From the NCBI RefSeq assembly GCF_017652985.1, contig NZ_JAGGDJ010000034.1:1-61949 (forward strand): a stretch of DNA of 61,949 nucleotides, in the 5' to 3' direction. Below the pieces are notes generated by a model that saw only the letters and a list, made by a program, of their open reading frames with translations, was not told the origin of the DNA and did no database searches. The position numbers and the translations under genes were made by a program. This document shows, piece by piece, positions 61,907 through 61,949 of this stretch (its first letter is position 1; each line of letters begins with the position of its first letter). The stretch is from Paenibacillus artemisiicola. GTDB taxonomy: Bacteria > Bacillota > Bacilli > Paenibacillales > Paenibacillaceae.

Positions 61907-61949
61907 ACGACCTGACCGTCGGCTTCCCGCGGGAAAACGGGCTCTTGAA
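61882..61949 (+). CDS. Peptide ABC transporter ATPase, OppD/DppD family (5' fragment)
   Basis: Only the first 22 codons are in the window: GTG start, then AKTILEVNDLTVGFPRENGL, the usual N-terminal strand of OppD/DppD. AAGGAGG lies 8 bases upstream inside the oppC-like gene, giving a 25-base overlap and translational coupling. The Walker A motif would lie just beyond the window. Unlike the four sugar importers, this operon does carry its own ATPase. Confidence 0.85.
   Translation, partial: MAKTILEVNDLTVGFPRENGLL

Noticed and set aside
1..61949. rRNA, tRNA, transposase, phage and plasmid features
   Set aside because: None recognised on either strand; no terminal inverted repeats with target duplications and no integrase-like reading frames.

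Overview
The window is high-GC Firmicutes chromosome, most like Paenibacillaceae (Paenibacillus or Cohnella type). The evidence is the repeated presence of carbohydrate ABC importers made only of a lipoprotein and two permeases with no ATPase gene, YesM/YesN-type sensor kinase and AraC response-regulator pairs, a membrane AraC sensor, SLH-anchored secreted proteases, a class Ib nrdIEF operon with NrdR boxes, strong AAGGAGG-type ribosome sites and frequent TTG/GTG starts. No rRNA, tRNA, CRISPR, transposase or phage gene was seen.

Layout. 1-5573: tail of an AraC regulator, a permease-permease-lipoprotein sugar importer, then a GDSL hydrolase preceded by a 32-unit hexanucleotide array. 5574-6327: gene-free, with two terminators and an 11/12-bp minisatellite. 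6328-13319: sensor kinase and response regulator, a MalEFG-like importer and a GH43 glycosidase. 13365-17014: NrdR-controlled nrdI-nrdE-nrdF between two terminators. 17149-19207: small genes, including a CcdC-like membrane protein. 19179-29825: a locus centred on a LacI-type repressor. It holds a sugar isomerase and an HbpS-like protein (minus), a DUF1080 3-keto-glycoside hydrolase (minus), a third sugar importer, and an epimerase, two VOC proteins and a beta-propeller. Five copies of an 18-bp palindrome sit in its promoters with repeated geometry. 30002-32879: a GH2 glycosidase divergent from an ArsR-type regulator with a large C-terminal domain. 33350-39309: a fourth sugar importer and a convergent membrane AraC sensor-regulator. 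39411-44251: a compact, apparently cytoplasmic operon of a CBM9-like protein, a multidomain PNGase/transglutaminase-like protein and a GH18 enzyme. 44418-44969: a TetR regulator that looks leaderless. 45227-57848: a long untranslated leader followed by three tandem secreted subtilisin (S8) paralogues. 58112-61949: an Opp/Dpp-type peptide importer that runs off the window.

How the parts work together. Most of the window is a glycan scavenging toolkit: surface lipoproteins bind oligosaccharides, permeases import them (presumably powered by a shared ATPase encoded elsewhere), cytoplasmic glycosidases degrade them, and an adjacent sensor controls each block. The last 16 kb couples extracellular proteolysis to peptide uptake. 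The strongest anomaly is that the first of the three S8 proteins keeps the catalytic Asp but has Tyr, Glu and Tyr where its active sister has the catalytic His, oxyanion Asn and catalytic Ser. It is probably a secreted pseudoprotease encoded beside two apparently active proteases.
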